From an uncultured Bacteroidales bacterium (lineage in GTDB: Bacteria; Bacteroidota; Bacteroidia; Bacteroidales; UBA932): a stretch of 64,000 bases of DNA. Every line of letters begins with the position of its first letter. Position 1 is the stretch's first letter. Below the pieces are notes generated by a model. It saw nothing but the letters and a program-made list of their open reading frames with translations, was not told where the DNA came from and searched no databases. This document shows positions 43,801 through 52,185 of this stretch, piece by piece. The DNA lies in contig CAKULN010000001.1 of the NCBI GenBank assembly GCA_934667175.1, positions 62,001 to 126,000 of the forward strand. The letters run 5' to 3'. Both the position numbers and the translations under genes were made by a program.

Positions 43801-43962
43801 CGGTTCTACCTTGATTTCTACCCGATGTGCAAGAGTGATTTTGAATATAACTGCAATCTCATCTACTACATGACCAACGATGTCATCCGCAAGGCCGGTG
43901 ACAAGGAGTTCGCCGACGAGATCGAGAAGTCCCTCGCCGCGTTCCTTTCGGTCCAGTCATGA
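40879..43962 (+). CDS. DUF2723 / glycosyltransferase family 117 membrane protein
   Basis: The 1027-residue protein has about 11-13 membrane helices in residues 1-600 and a soluble C-terminal part with two TPR-like stretches (N-A-F-I-A-A-G-E-N-D-R-A-E-E-M-L, about 905-920, and Y-A-L-G-K-P-E-K-A-K-A-L-A). The first loop has F-W-D-C-G-E-F (35-41; D37, E40), in the position of the acidic catalytic residue of GT-C enzymes, and G-H-P-P-G-N-P (51-57). By fold it transfers a lipid-linked sugar to protein or glycan outside the membrane; in Bacteroidota a role in protein O-glycosylation is suspected but not shown here. Confidence 0.88.
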   Translation: MDIKKFKLWNKVTALAVLAISAFTYLSTIEPTASFWDCGEFIASSYKLEVGHPPGNPVFQLIARFFTMFTGPDKAAVMVNSMSAICSALTIFFLYLTIVFLVKRVIVPKRDGEGGTGEYSLGQAIAIYGSGAVGALAYCFSDTFWFSAVEGEVYAMSSLFTAMVVWAMTKWYEETDRRYSSRWIVLISFLMGLSIGVHLLNLLAIPMLVYMYYFKMREDKPYSFWEYVKIMAISVVILGFILFFMVPYIPKIAAYFDLFFVNTLGLPYNSGAAFFIVALLTACFWGLFKTLKTEKVFWNTALLCFTTIVIGFSVFSIVIIRSCAKTPTNEYQPDNAFTLVRYLSREQYGSTPLLYGQYYGAPYDIERKSYWAPLDGKYKSVPAPVDFKYDRSGKMLFPRMYSIDDRHIKFYESYTDGKGTPVPGAKYKKPTQGANLAYFFDFQLGWMYWRYFMWNFVGRQNEIHSPSSDLFTGNWESGIPFIDKIHLGDQSNAPQWLQDNPGKNHYFFLPLILGLIGLCFQFDKDRRGCWLTFLLFFMTGIAIVLYLNQSPFQVRERDYAYAGSFYAFAIWIGFAVAAIYSWIATALKEKHTVAVAAVASVACLFVPALMAEENWDDHDRSNRYTAVEVAKNYLNSVGENGLLITHGDNDTFPLWYAQEVEGFRNDVRICNTSLLGTDWYIDQMRYAINNSAPLNLSIGQDQYLYGTNEWVPIEDKRDQALLLSDCITVFKHPDAKLLYQDGSKQDYWVSRKMIIPVNKENCLKSGIVSEKFADQIPDSIVIEIPKSKNYLSKQELFVLDFLSTYQWDRPLNMLNQGGDLNIGLKNYLMYEGFSYKFVPIRNKVQSLEVGLVDTDELYDMITDKFCFDAVSREDYCVDYQNTYTFLGVMSLRNMFVSAANAFIAAGENDRAEEMLDKCQQVLKPKEYPYDNSILGWGSNALFPIEMIKDYYALGKPEKAKALATELTNELTESIRFYLDFYPMCKSDFEYNCNLIYYMTNDVIRKAGDKEFADEIEKSLAAFLSVQS

Positions 43963-44034
43963 TGTTTCGGGAATCACGATAGCAGTTATCGAAACAAAAG
44001 GATGGTAATCTATCCTGAATCGCAAGTGGTGTTA

Positions 44035-44042
44035 TAATTTTG
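44035..44042 (+). promoter_or_regulatory. -7 box of the small gene before the ThrE-type exporter
   Basis: TAATTTTG, 24 bp before the ATG at 44067; the frame's TTG at 44040 falls inside it and is not a start. Confidence 0.55.
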
Positions 44043-44066
44043 CGTCGTCAAATAGAGCGTAAGATT

Positions 44067-44405
44067 ATGACACCACTTGAAATTTCCACGGCGGCCATGA
44101 GCGCCAATTCCGGATCACTGATCATCGTTTGCGCGGTCGCAAGCGCGGTCATCCTGATTGTTTCTTTCCTGCATGATAGGCTCAAGGCCCTCAATGCCAA
44201 ACACAGCATCATCACCTATTCCGACAATCTTGTAAGACCTGTGTCATGGAACGGTGGGCTGGATGGTGTGGATGCCGACGGTATTCCTTTCTACGGATCT
44301 TTTGAAGATGAGGATTCAGACGCGGAGGCTGGTAACGTTGTGCCACTCCACGATGTTGTAAAGAAGGACAAGGAATATGGAAACAGGAGAACTCACGCTG
44401 CATAA
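44067..44405 (+). CDS. Small single-helix membrane protein, unrecognised
   Basis: Not recognised. The 112-residue product has one hydrophobic helix (about 18-36, I-V-C-A-V-A-S-A-V-I-L-I-V-S-F), a basic turn, and an acidic cytoplasmic or periplasmic tail with F-E-D-E-D-S-D-A-E. It has its own promoter and overlaps the following exporter gene by 29 bp, so it is cotranscribed and perhaps a partner of the exporter. Confidence 0.55.
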   Translation: MTPLEISTAAMSANSGSLIIVCAVASAVILIVSFLHDRLKALNAKHSIITYSDNLVRPVSWNGGLDGVDADGIPFYGSFEDEDSDAEAGNVVPLHDVVKKDKEYGNRRTHAA

Positions 44406-45165
44406 TGAACTAAAGCACAAGAGCATATTCCTGAGGGACTACACCACCGAACTCTATGCCAGCGGGGCGACGACAATCCGCATCGAGAAGAATCTGAGCC
44501 GCATAGCCGAGCAGTGGCACACGAAGGCCGACTTCTCTGTGCTACCGACCTGCATAGTCCTGAACCTTTGGGATGAGAAAGAGGAGAGATCCTACACTGT
44601 GACCGGAAAGATACCGGCGGACAGGATCAACTTCAACACGGTCTCAGACCTCAGCGGACTCAGCTGGAAGATTGTCGAGGAAGGGCTTGATGTCCAGACC
44701 GCGACGGCCCGCTTCAGGGAAATCCTTGATAAGAAACGGCTCAACCCTTGGCTTGTCCTTGTTCTTGTCGGACTCGCCAACGCTTCTTTCTGTGAACTCT
44801 TCGGCGGAGACCTTATCTCGATGGCGATCGTGTTCTTGGCCACGGTGGACGGCTTTTTCCTCAAACAGAAACTTCCCGCAAAAGGAGTTGACTTCAGGAT
44901 TGTGATAGTCCTTGCCGCCTGTCTGTCCGCTGTGATAGCCTGTTCCGGTTTCGTCTTCGGTTTGGGAAAGACCCCAGAGGTGGCTCTTGCCACAAGTGTC
45001 CTTTATTTTGTGCCAGGAATCCCTTTCTGCAACGCGGTCTGTGACCTTATCTATGGCCACTACATCTGCTGCATCAGCCGTTTCCTGCACGCTTTGATCA
45101 TAACTGTCTGCCTGTCTCTGGGACTATGCATCGCTTTCGGACTCCTTAACATTCAATTTCTGTAA
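44377..45165 (+). CDS. Threonine/serine exporter family, N-terminal subunit (DUF1212)
   Basis: The 262-residue protein has a cytoplasmic N-terminal domain (about 1-115) with Y-A-S-G-A-T-T-I-R-I-E-K-N-L-S-R-I-A and about five helices after it, with G-L-A-N-A-S-F-C-E-L-F-G-G-D (about 128-141) and Y-F-V-P-G-I-P-F-C-N-A-V-C-D-L-I (about 210-225), the DUF1212 signatures of the ThrE/YjjP family. With the next gene it forms a split ThrE-type exporter for small amino acids or dicarboxylates. It overlaps its neighbours on both sides. Confidence 0.88.
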   Translation: METGELTLHNELKHKSIFLRDYTTELYASGATTIRIEKNLSRIAEQWHTKADFSVLPTCIVLNLWDEKEERSYTVTGKIPADRINFNTVSDLSGLSWKIVEEGLDVQTATARFREILDKKRLNPWLVLVLVGLANASFCELFGGDLISMAIVFLATVDGFFLKQKLPAKGVDFRIVIVLAACLSAVIACSGFVFGLGKTPEVALATSVLYFVPGIPFCNAVCDLIYGHYICCISRFLHALIITVCLSLGLCIAFGLLNIQFL

Positions 45166-45647
45166 TGGAACTTTTCTTTCTTATCATAAAAGACGGTATC
45201 TTTGCCGCCATAGCGGCGATAGGCTTCTCAAGCATCAGCAATCCGTCACCCAAGGTGTTTCCTTTGTGCGCCTCAATCGCCGCGGCAGGACACATGACCC
45301 GATACGTGTTGATGAATATATGTGGCTTCCAGTTGGCTTCAGGCAGTATGCTTGGCGCTCTTGTCATCGGTTTTCTGGCCTTGTCGGCCGCCAAACTGAT
45401 CAAGACTCCGGCCGAATGCATCTCTTTTCCGGCACTGCTTCCTATGGTCCCTGGAATGTACGCCTACCGGACGATCCAATCACTGATGCACTGTCTGGGC
45501 TCATATTCGGAACCATCGTTCATGCACTATCTTTACCTGCTGAAATTCAATTGGATGACCTGCATGGTGACCATCATCGCGATGGTGGTCGGAGCGCTGC
45601 TTCCCATCCTGCTTTTCCAGAATTTTTCATTTAAGGTCACAAAGTAA
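45165..45647 (+). CDS. Threonine/serine exporter family, C-terminal subunit (DUF3815, YjjB-like)
   Basis: The 160-residue protein has four to five helices and the DUF3815 marks G-H-M-T-R-Y (about 44-49), P-A-L-L-P-M-V-P-G-M-Y-A-Y-R (about 90-103). It supplies the second half of the transporter encoded upstream; in many bacteria the two halves are one ThrE chain. Start and stop overlap the genes on either side by one base (TAATGG at both ends), so the three genes are coupled. Confidence 0.87.
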   Translation: MELFFLIIKDGIFAAIAAIGFSSISNPSPKVFPLCASIAAAGHMTRYVLMNICGFQLASGSMLGALVIGFLALSAAKLIKTPAECISFPALLPMVPGMYAYRTIQSLMHCLGSYSEPSFMHYLYLLKFNWMTCMVTIIAMVVGALLPILLFQNFSFKVTK

Positions 45648-46555
45648 TGGAATTCAGACAACTACGCTATTTTGTCAAGGTTGCGCAACTGCGCAGCTTC
45701 TCTGAGGCCTCCAAGGCTTTGTTCATCTCCCAAAGCACTTTGTCCCAGCAGATAAAACAGCTTGAGGACGAACTTGGGGTGGATCTTCTTGTCAGGGACT
45801 CAAGGCACGTTGCCCTTAGCGACTACGGAGAACAGTACCTTCCGTACGCCAAGCAGGTGCTCAAGGATGTCGATGCGAGCGCTGAAAGGATGAAAGATGT
45901 GCGTGAACTGAATATCGGCACGTTGAATGTGGGGGCGACTTACACGTTCTGCCCGTTGTTGGCGGACACTGTACGTGACTTTATGAAAAAATACCCGGGA
46001 ATCAAACTGAAGGTTTATTGCCGTTCGATGGAAAACCTTATGGAAATGCTCGAACACGGGCAACTTGACATGGCTTTGTCCTACAAACCCTTGGAGAGTT
46101 ATGAGGACATAGATTCGCACATCCTGTTTAACAGCAGGCTTTGTGTCATCGCCGGCAAGGACAACCCTGTGGCCAGAATGGAGAAGATCCGTCTTTCCGA
46201 ATTGGAGAAACTTCCACTGGCGTTGCCGGCCAACGGTCTGCAGGCCAGAAATGCATTTGATAGTCTGCTGTACGGTCAGAACTTCAAATATGACGTGCGT
46301 CTGGAGATAAATGACTTGAGCATGTTGCTGGACATGGTGTCAAGAACGAACCTCGTGACGTTGCTTTCCGCCGCAACGGTCAAGGGCAAGGATGATTTCG
46401 TGGCTGTTGAGTTGGATCATCCGCATTCTGAAATGGCGGGATCGTTTCATCTACTCAAAGGCGGCTATTGCAAAAACGCGACGAAAGAGTTTCTTAAACT
46501 TCTGATAGAGAACAATTCGTTCACAATGGCGATGGATGCCATCGCGAACCGATGA
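45647..46555 (+). CDS. LysR-family transcription regulator
   Basis: The 302-residue protein starts M-E-F-R-Q-L-R-Y-F-V-K-V-A and carries the LysR HTH with S-F-S-E-A-S-K-A-L-F-I-S-Q-S-T-L-S-Q-Q-I-K (about 18-38), followed by a periplasmic-binding-like effector domain with G-T-L-N-V-G-A-T-Y-T (about 88-97). It is translationally coupled to the exporter, so it probably controls it; the similarity to CysB/OxyR/CynR types is too general to name the ligand. Confidence 0.9.
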   Translation: MEFRQLRYFVKVAQLRSFSEASKALFISQSTLSQQIKQLEDELGVDLLVRDSRHVALSDYGEQYLPYAKQVLKDVDASAERMKDVRELNIGTLNVGATYTFCPLLADTVRDFMKKYPGIKLKVYCRSMENLMEMLEHGQLDMALSYKPLESYEDIDSHILFNSRLCVIAGKDNPVARMEKIRLSELEKLPLALPANGLQARNAFDSLLYGQNFKYDVRLEINDLSMLLDMVSRTNLVTLLSAATVKGKDDFVAVELDHPHSEMAGSFHLLKGGYCKNATKEFLKLLIENNSFTMAMDAIANR

Positions 46556-46595
46556 TGAGTGTTTACGAGTAAACTAATGACCATTCTATGTCAGA

Positions 46596-47447
46596 CTATG
46601 CCAGCATTTCAAGAATCTTTCTGTCCGTGTCCTTGTCCGCGCGGCAGGGCTCTCCATCGGCTGACCTGCGGGCAAGCTCCCGAAGGCCGTTGAATGTCGC
46701 ATGGCTGATGTCGCTGACGGAACTGATTCTCTTAAGTGTCGGCACTCTGGAGAGCGCCGCTTCGAGGCTATGGCCGAAAAGTTCGTATGAACGAGATATC
46801 TGACCGCCTAAAAGCAATCTGTTTACCCCCACCTTTTCAAGAATCGGGGCGATCGCCTGCCCGAGAATATTCCCGCATTCATCGAACCGTGCCATGGCTT
46901 CCTTATCTCCTCCGAAAGCCTTCTCCGCCAGTTTTTTCACCGTAATGCCCTCATACCCACGGAGAAAACCTCTCTTGGAGACATAGTCCTCAAGGATTCC
47001 GTCACGATAAGGGCGATTGTAGATAGGAACGAGAGGGGAGCCGAGTTCATTGGCAAGCAGACATCCGTCCACAGCCATGGCAAAGCCGAGACCTGTCCCG
47101 AGCGAGACGAGGGCGACCTTGTCGAACCCTTCGTGTCCGGTTCGTCCGAGCTCTCCGAGAAGCATCACGTTCACATCATGCGCGAAACTGCACGTCTCAA
47201 GCCCGGCAAGGTCCTGAAACCTTTCGCCATAGACGGACGCGAACTTGTGCTTCATCAGGAATGTTCCGTCTGAATATCTGAACGGCCCCGGAATGGCCAC
47301 GGACGCCGCGTCATAGTCCTTGACCGCCTGCCTGAGGGAGGAGATGATTTCCTCCCTCGGGCCAGCCGAGTCAATCGGGATTTCCCGCCCGTCGGAGCAT
47401 TTGATGAATGTTCCTCCTATGTCAAGCAGGATCGTTCTGGTAGCCAT
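46596..47447 (-). CDS. ROK-family sugar kinase
   Basis: The start at 47447 gives M-A-T-R-T-I-L-L-D-I-G-G-T (phosphate-binding D9-I-G-G-T). The 283-residue protein has S-V-A-I-P-G-P-F (about 53-60), the catalytic Asp in A-H-D-V-N-V-M-L-L-G-E-L-G and the ATP-site S-L-G-T-G-L-G-F. The CxCGxxGC zinc motif of classical ROK kinases is missing: the matching place reads R-D-G-I-L-E-D-Y. It should phosphorylate a hexose at C6, and as last gene of the four-gene sugar operon it is the likely kinase for that sugar. It overlaps the preceding gene by 26 bp. Confidence 0.85.
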   Translation of the reverse strand: MATRTILLDIGGTFIKCSDGREIPIDSAGPREEIISSLRQAVKDYDAASVAIPGPFRYSDGTFLMKHKFASVYGERFQDLAGLETCSFAHDVNVMLLGELGRTGHEGFDKVALVSLGTGLGFAMAVDGCLLANELGSPLVPIYNRPYRDGILEDYVSKRGFLRGYEGITVKKLAEKAFGGDKEAMARFDECGNILGQAIAPILEKVGVNRLLLGGQISRSYELFGHSLEAALSRVPTLKRISSVSDISHATFNGLRELARRSADGEPCRADKDTDRKILEMLA

Positions 47448-49290
47448 CTCTAAGACAAGTCTTGTGGATGCGTATCGGTTCCTTTCCAAGGTTCTCGATG
47501 ACGTACCTGCCCATGTCGGCGGGAACGCACACGATTTCCATGAAGTCCATGTCGAAGTGGCGTTCAGGGTGTTCCACGCTGCGCACGCGCACTTTCTCAC
47601 CGTCCACGAGTGTGAGGACGTGGAATTTCTCCCCCTTAGTGTCCTGCTCGCATCTGTTCTCGAATTCGAGACGGCGGAGTGAGATGTACATCTGCGGATT
47701 CTCTCCGAGAATATATTCCTCCCAACCATCACCGCTTGCGTCCAGACGTGGCTTCTGGACAATGTATTCAGGGCTCTGAGGATCGTGGATCACCGATGTC
47801 CTGCGGTCCTGACGTACGTTCAGTTCTCCGAGGTGGGTGTGGATAGGGCGCTGCTTGCCGTCGAAGTCAAGGCGGAGGTAGTCGTACATCTTGTAGGTGT
47901 AGCTGCCGATGGTGAGGGAGCCGATCTCAAGAATAACCTGATTGCGTCCGCTGGAGTGGATTGTCCCGGCTGGAAGCATCACCTGAAGACCAGGGACAGA
48001 TTCCTCATAGCTGACGTATTTCATGTAGTCACATGGCTTGTGCTCAGTGTCAGCGGCTTCGATCTCCTTGAAGAACGCAGGGATGTCGGCATCGTCGCGG
48101 AATCCGATGAAGGTCTTCGCCTCGTGGCCGGTCACGACCACATAGTAGCTTTCGTCCTGACGGCCGAACTCATTGTAGTTCTCGATGTTGAACTTTCCGC
48201 CCGAATGGCACTGGATGGACATGTTGCCGGTCGAATGGTAGCTGTCGTCCCAGTTGAAACGGATAGGAAAGTAGCCTTGGTACTTCTTCACGCAGTCCTC
48301 GCCCATCAGGTTGACACCCTCCTTGTGGACGAAAGAGCAGTAGTTTATGTCAAGCAGTTCCTCTCCGGCCTTGACAAGCACGCTGACTTCCATCGGGATG
48401 AAGTCGAACACCCAGGCGGCGTTCCTCATCTCCTTCGGGAGGTTACGGAGTTTCTTCATGTAAGTCCCTCCCCACACTCCTTCGAGGTAGCACGGCTTGG
48501 TGCGGAACGGGTATTTCACGAGCTGGGCGCAGATGTCGGCGAACGTGGCGAACGGCATCATCTGGAGTTTTCCGGGATCGCTGTCGATGAAATACCAGTC
48601 TGGCACGTTGTTTTTCCACAGTTCCTTGCGGTTGTGCACGGCATTCTCGAAGTCGCAATAGTAGCACCTGCGGATGACGCGGTTGATGGCATCAGGGCGC
48701 TCCTTGCCGAGGTTTGAATATTCCCCCCGCCTGATCCTGAGCATCGAGGTCTTCGGCGTGAGGTCAAAGAAGCATTTGACATCGTAGATGTCGCGCAGTT
48801 CAGGGATGAGGCAGCCGTAGCCATAGACGATCACGACCTTGCCTGGTGCCTTGGCGGCCGGCACTGTTTTTCTGAATATTCCAACCTTTTCCTCGTCGAG
48901 CAGTCCTTTGTAGCCGCCCTTATAGATTTTGCCGTAGAGCAGCGTAGGGTCGATCTTGGTGTCCCAGATGAGAAGCGGGTCGATCATCGCATCGATTTCC
49001 TTCCCATCCTTGAGGGTGGACTTGTTGGAGTCGATTGTTTCCCATTCAAGTCCGAGTATGGTAATCTCTCTTGCGAGGAGGTTTATGAAGACAGTCCAAT
49101 TCGCCGTCGTGTAACCGTCGATGGCCACGATGACACCTTCTCTCTTTGCTTGCTCCGCAATCGTTGCGATGAACTTCTTGGCTGCCGCCGGTGCTCCTGA
49201 GCAGATGGCTTGAATTGTCTTTTCTGAAAGTTCCGGACGATTGACCGGTTTCGGGTCATCATACGGGAACGGATTGTACATAAAACTCAT
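47422..49290 (-). CDS. Fusion: P-loop-kinase-like N-terminus with degraded Walker A, plus mannose-6-phosphate-isomerase-like cupin domain
   Basis: The 622-residue protein has two halves. Residues about 35-250 resemble a uridine-kinase-like fold (V-I-V-A-I-D-G-Y-T-T-A-N-W-T, then a helix), but the G-x-x-x-x-G-K-[ST] loop is absent, so ATP use is doubtful. Residues about 265-615 resemble class I phosphomannose isomerase: G-V-W-G-G-T-Y-M-K-K (about 270-279), Q-C-H-S-G-G-K-F (metal-site region), L-P-A-G-T-I-H-S-S-G (about 451-460) with histidines suited for zinc. In the operon it lies between an isomerase and a ROK kinase. The reaction is probably an aldose/ketose phosphate isomerisation; the fusion makes the substrate uncertain. 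Confidence 0.75.
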   Translation of the reverse strand: MSFMYNPFPYDDPKPVNRPELSEKTIQAICSGAPAAAKKFIATIAEQAKREGVIVAIDGYTTANWTVFINLLAREITILGLEWETIDSNKSTLKDGKEIDAMIDPLLIWDTKIDPTLLYGKIYKGGYKGLLDEEKVGIFRKTVPAAKAPGKVVIVYGYGCLIPELRDIYDVKCFFDLTPKTSMLRIRRGEYSNLGKERPDAINRVIRRCYYCDFENAVHNRKELWKNNVPDWYFIDSDPGKLQMMPFATFADICAQLVKYPFRTKPCYLEGVWGGTYMKKLRNLPKEMRNAAWVFDFIPMEVSVLVKAGEELLDINYCSFVHKEGVNLMGEDCVKKYQGYFPIRFNWDDSYHSTGNMSIQCHSGGKFNIENYNEFGRQDESYYVVVTGHEAKTFIGFRDDADIPAFFKEIEAADTEHKPCDYMKYVSYEESVPGLQVMLPAGTIHSSGRNQVILEIGSLTIGSYTYKMYDYLRLDFDGKQRPIHTHLGELNVRQDRRTSVIHDPQSPEYIVQKPRLDASGDGWEEYILGENPQMYISLRRLEFENRCEQDTKGEKFHVLTLVDGEKVRVRSVEHPERHFDMDFMEIVCVPADMGRYVIENLGKEPIRIHKTCLRDGYQNDPA

Positions 49291-49319
49291 AGTATTCTGA
49301 TATTTTAATTATTTACAAA

Positions 49320-50759
49320 TTATTTGATGTTATAGAACTCAAAGCCCATGATTTCCGCGAAGTCCTCCAGTTCCGCGCTGATGTCGCCGTCAACGATGGC
49401 ATAGTGCTGTGTGGCTCCGATCCGGAGGATACGTTCGAAAAGATCCTTCACCGGAACGACCGGACGGAATATGCTGTGGCTGTAAGTCGCAAGCAGATGC
49501 TTTCCCGGAAGGCTCTCTGCCTGGAAGGTGATGAGCTTGTACTTTCCATCTTCCTCATAGAGTCCGGCCACGGTCTTCATTCCAGGACTGAAACGGTTCC
49601 ATGCGAACGGAGCCCCGGCATATTTCCAACTGGTCTTGGCGAACCGCACGTCACGCGCGATGATGACGTTGTCCTGCCACTTAGGATCGTTGTGGTCGTT
49701 AGGTCCGGCATGTCCTCCGGCGAAGGTTCCGAAGTCATCCTCGATGTGGAAAGGCTCGATGAAATTCACATTCTTTCCGCTGATGAGCTTCATGATGTAA
49801 GTGATGAGCCCGGCGGCGATGTCGGCTTCGGGAACGAGAACGCTGAGATGCTCGTTGAACCACTGCGGATAGAATCCTGCCCGGCATCCGGCGATGCGGA
49901 ACGTCGCCTGATCGATGTCGTTGTAGACATAGCAGTCGATATCGTTCTTCTCGGCGAGCTTCTTTATGCCAAGGGTGGCCTTCACGCATCCTATGAATTT
50001 GTCATATTCGACATCCTCCATCATCCGGTATTTTGACGTGATCTCGTCGGCATATTCCTTGACCTCCTCATCGCTGAGGTTTTCTATTTCTGTCCCATAG
50101 TCGCTGTACGGGAGGTAGTGGATCTCCGGCCCTATCTTGGTGAAAAGGTCGTAGTTGTCGATGTATGTGCTCCACATCGCCTCGTTCATATTCGCCATAA
50201 GGCCGACATTGGAATGGCGGAGAATTGTGCGAGCCTTGGCGGCTTTCGCGAACGTCCTGACCTTTTCCGTTATCTGCCCGCGTGTCCCCATCACTGTCTT
50301 GACATTCTTCCTTGGAACACGACGCACGCTTCCTGAGCCTTCAAGCGAGCCTACAAGAGTCCCGGCACAGAGGTAGTCCACGAAATCATCCTCATCAAGG
50401 GTGGTCTCGAACGTCATCTTAGGCTTGGCCACATTGCAGAATATCATCGGGATGTCCGGACAGTCGCGGAGGAATCTGATCCATGCGAAGTCTTCACTCC
50501 ATGAGAGGAATTCCGCATAGATGAAATCGACCTTCTCGTCGTAGAATAGATCCATCGCTTTCTGGGCGTCTTCTCTTTCATAGACGATGCCAGGATCGAC
50601 GATGTCCAGAAAATCCATCGTGCCTTTTATTTCTTTTACAGCTATCTCCTTGCGTTCGCCATATGTTCCCCGTTTAGGCCCGCTTAGATTCTTGAAACGC
50701 GGTGACGCTATGAGCAGGAGTCCCGCTTTGGCCTTACGGTCTTTTTGACTTTTTTCCAT
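49320..50759 (-). CDS. L-fucose/L-arabinose isomerase-like sugar isomerase
   Basis: The 479-residue protein fits the fucose/arabinose isomerase superfamily in length and layout: an N-terminal Rossmann-like region (F-L-D-I-V-D-P-G-I-V-Y near 50), T-L-V-G-S-L-E-G-S-G-S, R-H-S-N-V-G-L-M-A-N-M (about 183-193), Y-V-Y-N-D-I-D, and a C-terminal domain with F-A-G-G-H-A-G-P-N-D-H-N. Metal ligands (Glu, Asp, His) are plausible but cannot be fixed by eye. It should interconvert an aldose and ketose before phosphorylation. It overlaps the transporter gene by 26 bp and precedes the phosphomannose-isomerase-like gene by 29 bp. Confidence 0.75.
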   Translation of the reverse strand: MEKSQKDRKAKAGLLLIASPRFKNLSGPKRGTYGERKEIAVKEIKGTMDFLDIVDPGIVYEREDAQKAMDLFYDEKVDFIYAEFLSWSEDFAWIRFLRDCPDIPMIFCNVAKPKMTFETTLDEDDFVDYLCAGTLVGSLEGSGSVRRVPRKNVKTVMGTRGQITEKVRTFAKAAKARTILRHSNVGLMANMNEAMWSTYIDNYDLFTKIGPEIHYLPYSDYGTEIENLSDEEVKEYADEITSKYRMMEDVEYDKFIGCVKATLGIKKLAEKNDIDCYVYNDIDQATFRIAGCRAGFYPQWFNEHLSVLVPEADIAAGLITYIMKLISGKNVNFIEPFHIEDDFGTFAGGHAGPNDHNDPKWQDNVIIARDVRFAKTSWKYAGAPFAWNRFSPGMKTVAGLYEEDGKYKLITFQAESLPGKHLLATYSHSIFRPVVPVKDLFERILRIGATQHYAIVDGDISAELEDFAEIMGFEFYNIK

Positions 50760-52032
50760 TGTATCTTATTTTATTAAAATCCTTGTTGTAACACATTTTT
50801 GCGACTAATAGTGTGACCATGCCTGCCGCAAGCCAGATCACGGCGAGTATCGGGAATGTGGCGGAGAGGCTTCCAAGACTCTGCTTTAAGGCTCCGAGCA
50901 CAACCGGCGCAAACGCACCGACCGCAAATCCGGTCATGATCATCGCGCTTGAACAAGATGCGTGAAGCCTTTCAGGCGTGACATCATAGAGGATGGCGTA
51001 TGTGTTTCCGTCAAAGAGTGCACGGAAGAACCCCCAGCCGGCGAACATCAAATACACGACCCAAAGTGACGACTTGCCTCCCATGAAGAAGAGAAAAACG
51101 GCGCCTCCGATAAGCCCGATGCCTTGTAGGATCATCCTGAAAGACGGATTCCGGGCGGCCAGCCTGTCCGAGACGGCTCCGGCTATCAGCACTCCGACAA
51201 ACGCGGCCACGTAAGTGTAGAACATCGAATTGAAACCCGCCGCGGCCTGATTTTGTCCGAATTCTTCCTGAAGGTAAGCCGGAACCCAAGTCATATAGCC
51301 TGTGATCACGAATATGAAGCAGCTGAATCCGATCGTGAGCATCAGTGCGGTCGGGGTGGTGAAGACTGTCTTGAATCCGTCGAAGAACCCCGGTCTGGAC
51401 GCTGAGGTATCGTCCACGGCGGCAGTCTGAGCCTCAGCATTTCCGTCAGATATCTGCGGTTCCTCCTTCTTGTCCTTGAGTCTCAGAATCATGACCGCAC
51501 CCCAAACCACTCCGGCCGCACCGAAGATGAAGAATGAATATTTCCAACCGAGAGAATCGGCGATGACTCCGGCCAGCCAGCCGGCGAGGATCACCCCGAC
51601 GTAGTATGCGGTCTGGTGGATGGACATCGCTCTCGCCCTCGTGTCTGTGTGGTATTGCCCCAGAAGAGAGTAGTTGGCCGGACCGAACATAGCCTCGCCG
51701 CCACCGGTGGCGACCGAACGGAGCATCACCAGCCAGAAGAAGCTTGTCGCAAGTCCGGTGAACATTGTTGCCAAACTCCAGAATATTATGCTGGCGGTTG
51801 TCACCCATTTACGGCTGAATCGGTCGCCTGCCCAACCCCCGACCGGCACCATGATGGCGTAGAAGAGATTGAATATCGTCGCGATGAGCCCGACTGATGT
51901 GTCCGTCAGGTTCAAGGCGTCACGTATCGCCGGCAGCACGGTGTTGAACACCTGCCTGTCGCCCTGGTTCAGAAGGTATGCCATCCACAGGATGAGCAAT
52001 ACTTCCCATTTGTACCATTTGTTGTTTTTCAT
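50734..52032 (-). CDS. MFS sugar/organic-anion transporter
   Basis: The 432-residue, 12-helix protein has the first-helix N-Q-G-D-R-Q-V-F-N (about 22-30) and the G-G-W-A-G-D-R-F-S-R-K (about 64-74) signature of the major facilitator superfamily, with a hydrophilic loop (about 180-210) between the two six-helix halves. The sequence is nearest the ACS-type branch, which carries hexuronates, phthalates and other anions, as well as sugars. As the first gene of the four-gene operon it probably imports the sugar handled by the isomerase and kinase downstream. Confidence 0.87.
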   Translation of the reverse strand: MKNNKWYKWEVLLILWMAYLLNQGDRQVFNTVLPAIRDALNLTDTSVGLIATIFNLFYAIMVPVGGWAGDRFSRKWVTTASIIFWSLATMFTGLATSFFWLVMLRSVATGGGEAMFGPANYSLLGQYHTDTRARAMSIHQTAYYVGVILAGWLAGVIADSLGWKYSFFIFGAAGVVWGAVMILRLKDKKEEPQISDGNAEAQTAAVDDTSASRPGFFDGFKTVFTTPTALMLTIGFSCFIFVITGYMTWVPAYLQEEFGQNQAAAGFNSMFYTYVAAFVGVLIAGAVSDRLAARNPSFRMILQGIGLIGGAVFLFFMGGKSSLWVVYLMFAGWGFFRALFDGNTYAILYDVTPERLHASCSSAMIMTGFAVGAFAPVVLGALKQSLGSLSATFPILAVIWLAAGMVTLLVAKMCYNKDFNKIRYNGKKSKRP

Positions 52033-52092
52033 CTCGGTTTTTATGGAAATTGTCTAATTTTACAGCACGTCAGGCTGTGGTGTAGTGTGGTA

Positions 52093-52100
52093 CAAAGATA
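52093..52100 (-). promoter_or_regulatory. -7 box of the sugar-catabolic operon
   Basis: TATCTTTG on the minus strand, 60 bp before the transporter's ATG. No operator was recognised between them. Confidence 0.6.
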
Positions 52101-52185
52101 CGCATAATTTTAGAACTAAGAGCATTTTTGCGTGATTTTTTAAACTTTTCGCTCCGGTTTTTCGTGTATTCATCAAGATATGAAA

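Noticed and set aside
47785..48717. 310-codon frame antisense to the phosphomannose-isomerase-like gene
   Set aside because: Val/Leu/Glu-rich shadow without motifs.
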